From the NCBI GenBank assembly GCA_015478775.1, contig JADMKP010000008.1, positions 1-64,000 on the forward strand: a stretch of 64,000 bases of DNA, given 5' to 3'. The stretch is from Fermentimonas sp. Lineage in GTDB: Bacteria; Bacteroidota; Bacteroidia; Bacteroidales; Dysgonomonadaceae. The notes under the pieces are model-generated. The model did no database searches, was not told where the DNA came from, and worked only from the letters and a program-made list of their open reading frames with translations. Both the position numbers and the translations under genes were made by a program. This document shows positions 63,408 through 64,000 of this stretch, in pieces; position 1 is the stretch's first letter, and each line of letters starts with the position of its first letter.

Positions 63408-63453
63408 AAATACCCCAAGAAAGTAAGTTTATTATTTCTTGGGGTATTTTTTA
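63408..63453 (+). terminator. Intrinsic terminator after ruvB
   Basis: AAATACCCCAAGAAA (63408-63422) pairs perfectly with 63435-63449 (15 bp, 12-nt loop), followed by T's to 63452. A-rich sequence on the other side could let it act also for the convergent DUF4270 gene. Confidence 0.88.
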
Positions 63454-63472
63454 TGTTTAAAATATAGATACT

Positions 63473-64000
63473 TCAGAGGTCGCTGAATATTAGTTCAAGT
63501 TGTAAACTTCCTTGCCTTTTATCCAGTATTGCTGCAGTTGGCCACATCTGGTTATGTATTGAAATTAATTCTTGACCAGATGAATTGTAGCTTTGTTGTA
63601 TCGTAGTAAATGTTGCGTCCACCGGTATAAGGTAATAAGTTAAATCATAAGGTTCTCCTTCAAATATACTATTGTAATAGTTGATCATTGTTGAGATGTT
63701 ATTGAACTTATATGAAAAGGTACTGGCGTCAAAAGGTTCAGAGAGAAAGCTGGTTACATTATCTCTTAACCTGCGATTTTCAAAGAAGCCGTCGAGTGAA
63801 TCTTTATTTACTAATAAGAGGTAGTTAGGTGGATTAATTTTCACTTTTACATTTTCAGTTGCATCGGGTAATGCGTAAACTGTGAAGTTTACCAGATTTA
63901 ATGCTTTTGACTGGAGACTTTCGTGTATGTCAGAGACTGGGAATGTAATTTCTGTATTTACTCCTGCAGGACTCTTTACATAGGTATGCGTTAAACTTTC
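63473..64000 (-). CDS. DUF4270-like protein, C-terminal part (cut by window end)
   Basis: The frame is open from the TGA at 63473 to the last base, so at least 175 C-terminal residues are present and the N-terminus lies outside. The visible part contains THTYVKSPAGVNTEITFPVS and ends with GSLQLELIFSDL, which resembles the beta-rich DUF4270 lipoproteins of Bacteroidetes, thought to be outer-membrane associated. Function is unknown. A GTG at 63844 looks like a start but codes an internal valine. It is convergent with ruvB. Confidence 0.75.
   Translation of the reverse strand, partial: ESLTHTYVKSPAGVNTEITFPVSDIHESLQSKALNLVNFTVYALPDATENVKVKINPPNYLLLVNKDSLDGFFENRRLRDNVTSFLSEPFDASTFSYKFNNISTMINYYNSIFEGEPYDLTYYLIPVDATFTTIQQSYNSSGQELISIHNQMWPTAAILDKRQGSLQLELIFSDL

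Noticed and set aside
63473-63844. Complete 123-residue gene starting at the GTG at 63844
   Set aside because: The frame stays open to the window end and the upstream residues continue the DUF4270-like sequence, so the GTG is an internal valine codon.
1-64000. Insertion sequence, prophage or integrative element
   Set aside because: No transposase, integrase, phage or conjugation genes were found, and gene order reads as stable chromosome throughout.

Overview
The window looks like ordinary chromosome from a low-GC member of the Bacteroidales. Gene content supports this: FloA/NfeD, a long two-module signal peptidase I, the PurF-like/PhoH operon, DUF4292, DUF4270 and WbqC proteins. Upstream regions repeatedly carry the Bacteroidetes -7 box TAnnTTTG. 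Genus cannot be fixed by reading; the gene set is compatible with the Dysgonomonadaceae/Porphyromonadaceae side of the order. I see no phage, insertion sequence, tRNA, CRISPR array or riboswitch.

Layout. (1) 1-75: tail of a 5S rRNA and the rRNA operon terminator. (2) 0.2-6.6 kb: an M24 peptidase, a sigma-54-type response regulator and a hybrid histidine kinase placed tail to tail, and a secreted protein with a duplicated PepSY-like domain behind an inverted repeat. (3) 6.6-12 kb: a minus-strand operon of five genes with touching ends (PurF-like, PhoH, PurC, MenG/UbiE, AroE). (4) 12-15.7 kb: dGTPase, a hairpin locus, and a small-membrane-protein operon (lipoprotein, GYF_2-CD225, CD225, DUF2752) ending in an 11-bp-period repeat array. 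(5) 15.8-24.3 kb: UvrA, a Kef-type antiporter, a GHL10 lipoprotein, and an RlmL-like methyltransferase with a repetitive Arg/Ser tail. (6) 24.3-30.5 kb: a menaquinone operon menI-F-D-B-C-E. (7) 30.7-37.3 kb: an unrecognised protein, the dut-TPR-DUF4292-EnvC-like operon and a nucleoside transporter. (8) 37.5-44.2 kb: a minus-strand operon TPR/PD40-NfeD-FloA-uridine phosphorylase-M16 peptidase. (9) 44.5-56.8 kb: GuaA, a PgpH-like HD phosphodiesterase, a glycosyltransferase, two convergent Stealth phosphotransferases, GltX, dapB-lepB-wbqC and an epimerase. (10) 57-64 kb: RNase R, a methyltransferase, a flippase, QueG, RuvB, and the C-terminal part of a DUF4270 protein cut by the window end.

How the genes fit together. 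Six menaquinone genes sit in one operon, and the last-step methyltransferase MenG lies 16 kb away in the purine/shikimate operon; MenA and MenH are not in the window. The nucleoside transporter and uridine phosphorylase face each other and suggest pyrimidine nucleoside salvage. The glycosyltransferase, two Stealth proteins, WbqC, epimerase, methyltransferase and flippase indicate scattered surface-glycan functions among housekeeping genes.

The least explained material is between genes. Four degenerate tandem arrays with exact periods of 11, 11, 14 and 22 bp occupy intergenic gaps. A 14-bp hairpin with a GCGA loop follows a near-consensus promoter. A 15-bp perfect inverted repeat ends at a start codon. 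A putative 24-residue membrane peptide has no annotation-sized frame. The CD225/DUF2752 operon next to an HD dGTPase is the best candidate for an uncharacterised protein system, although its function is unknown.
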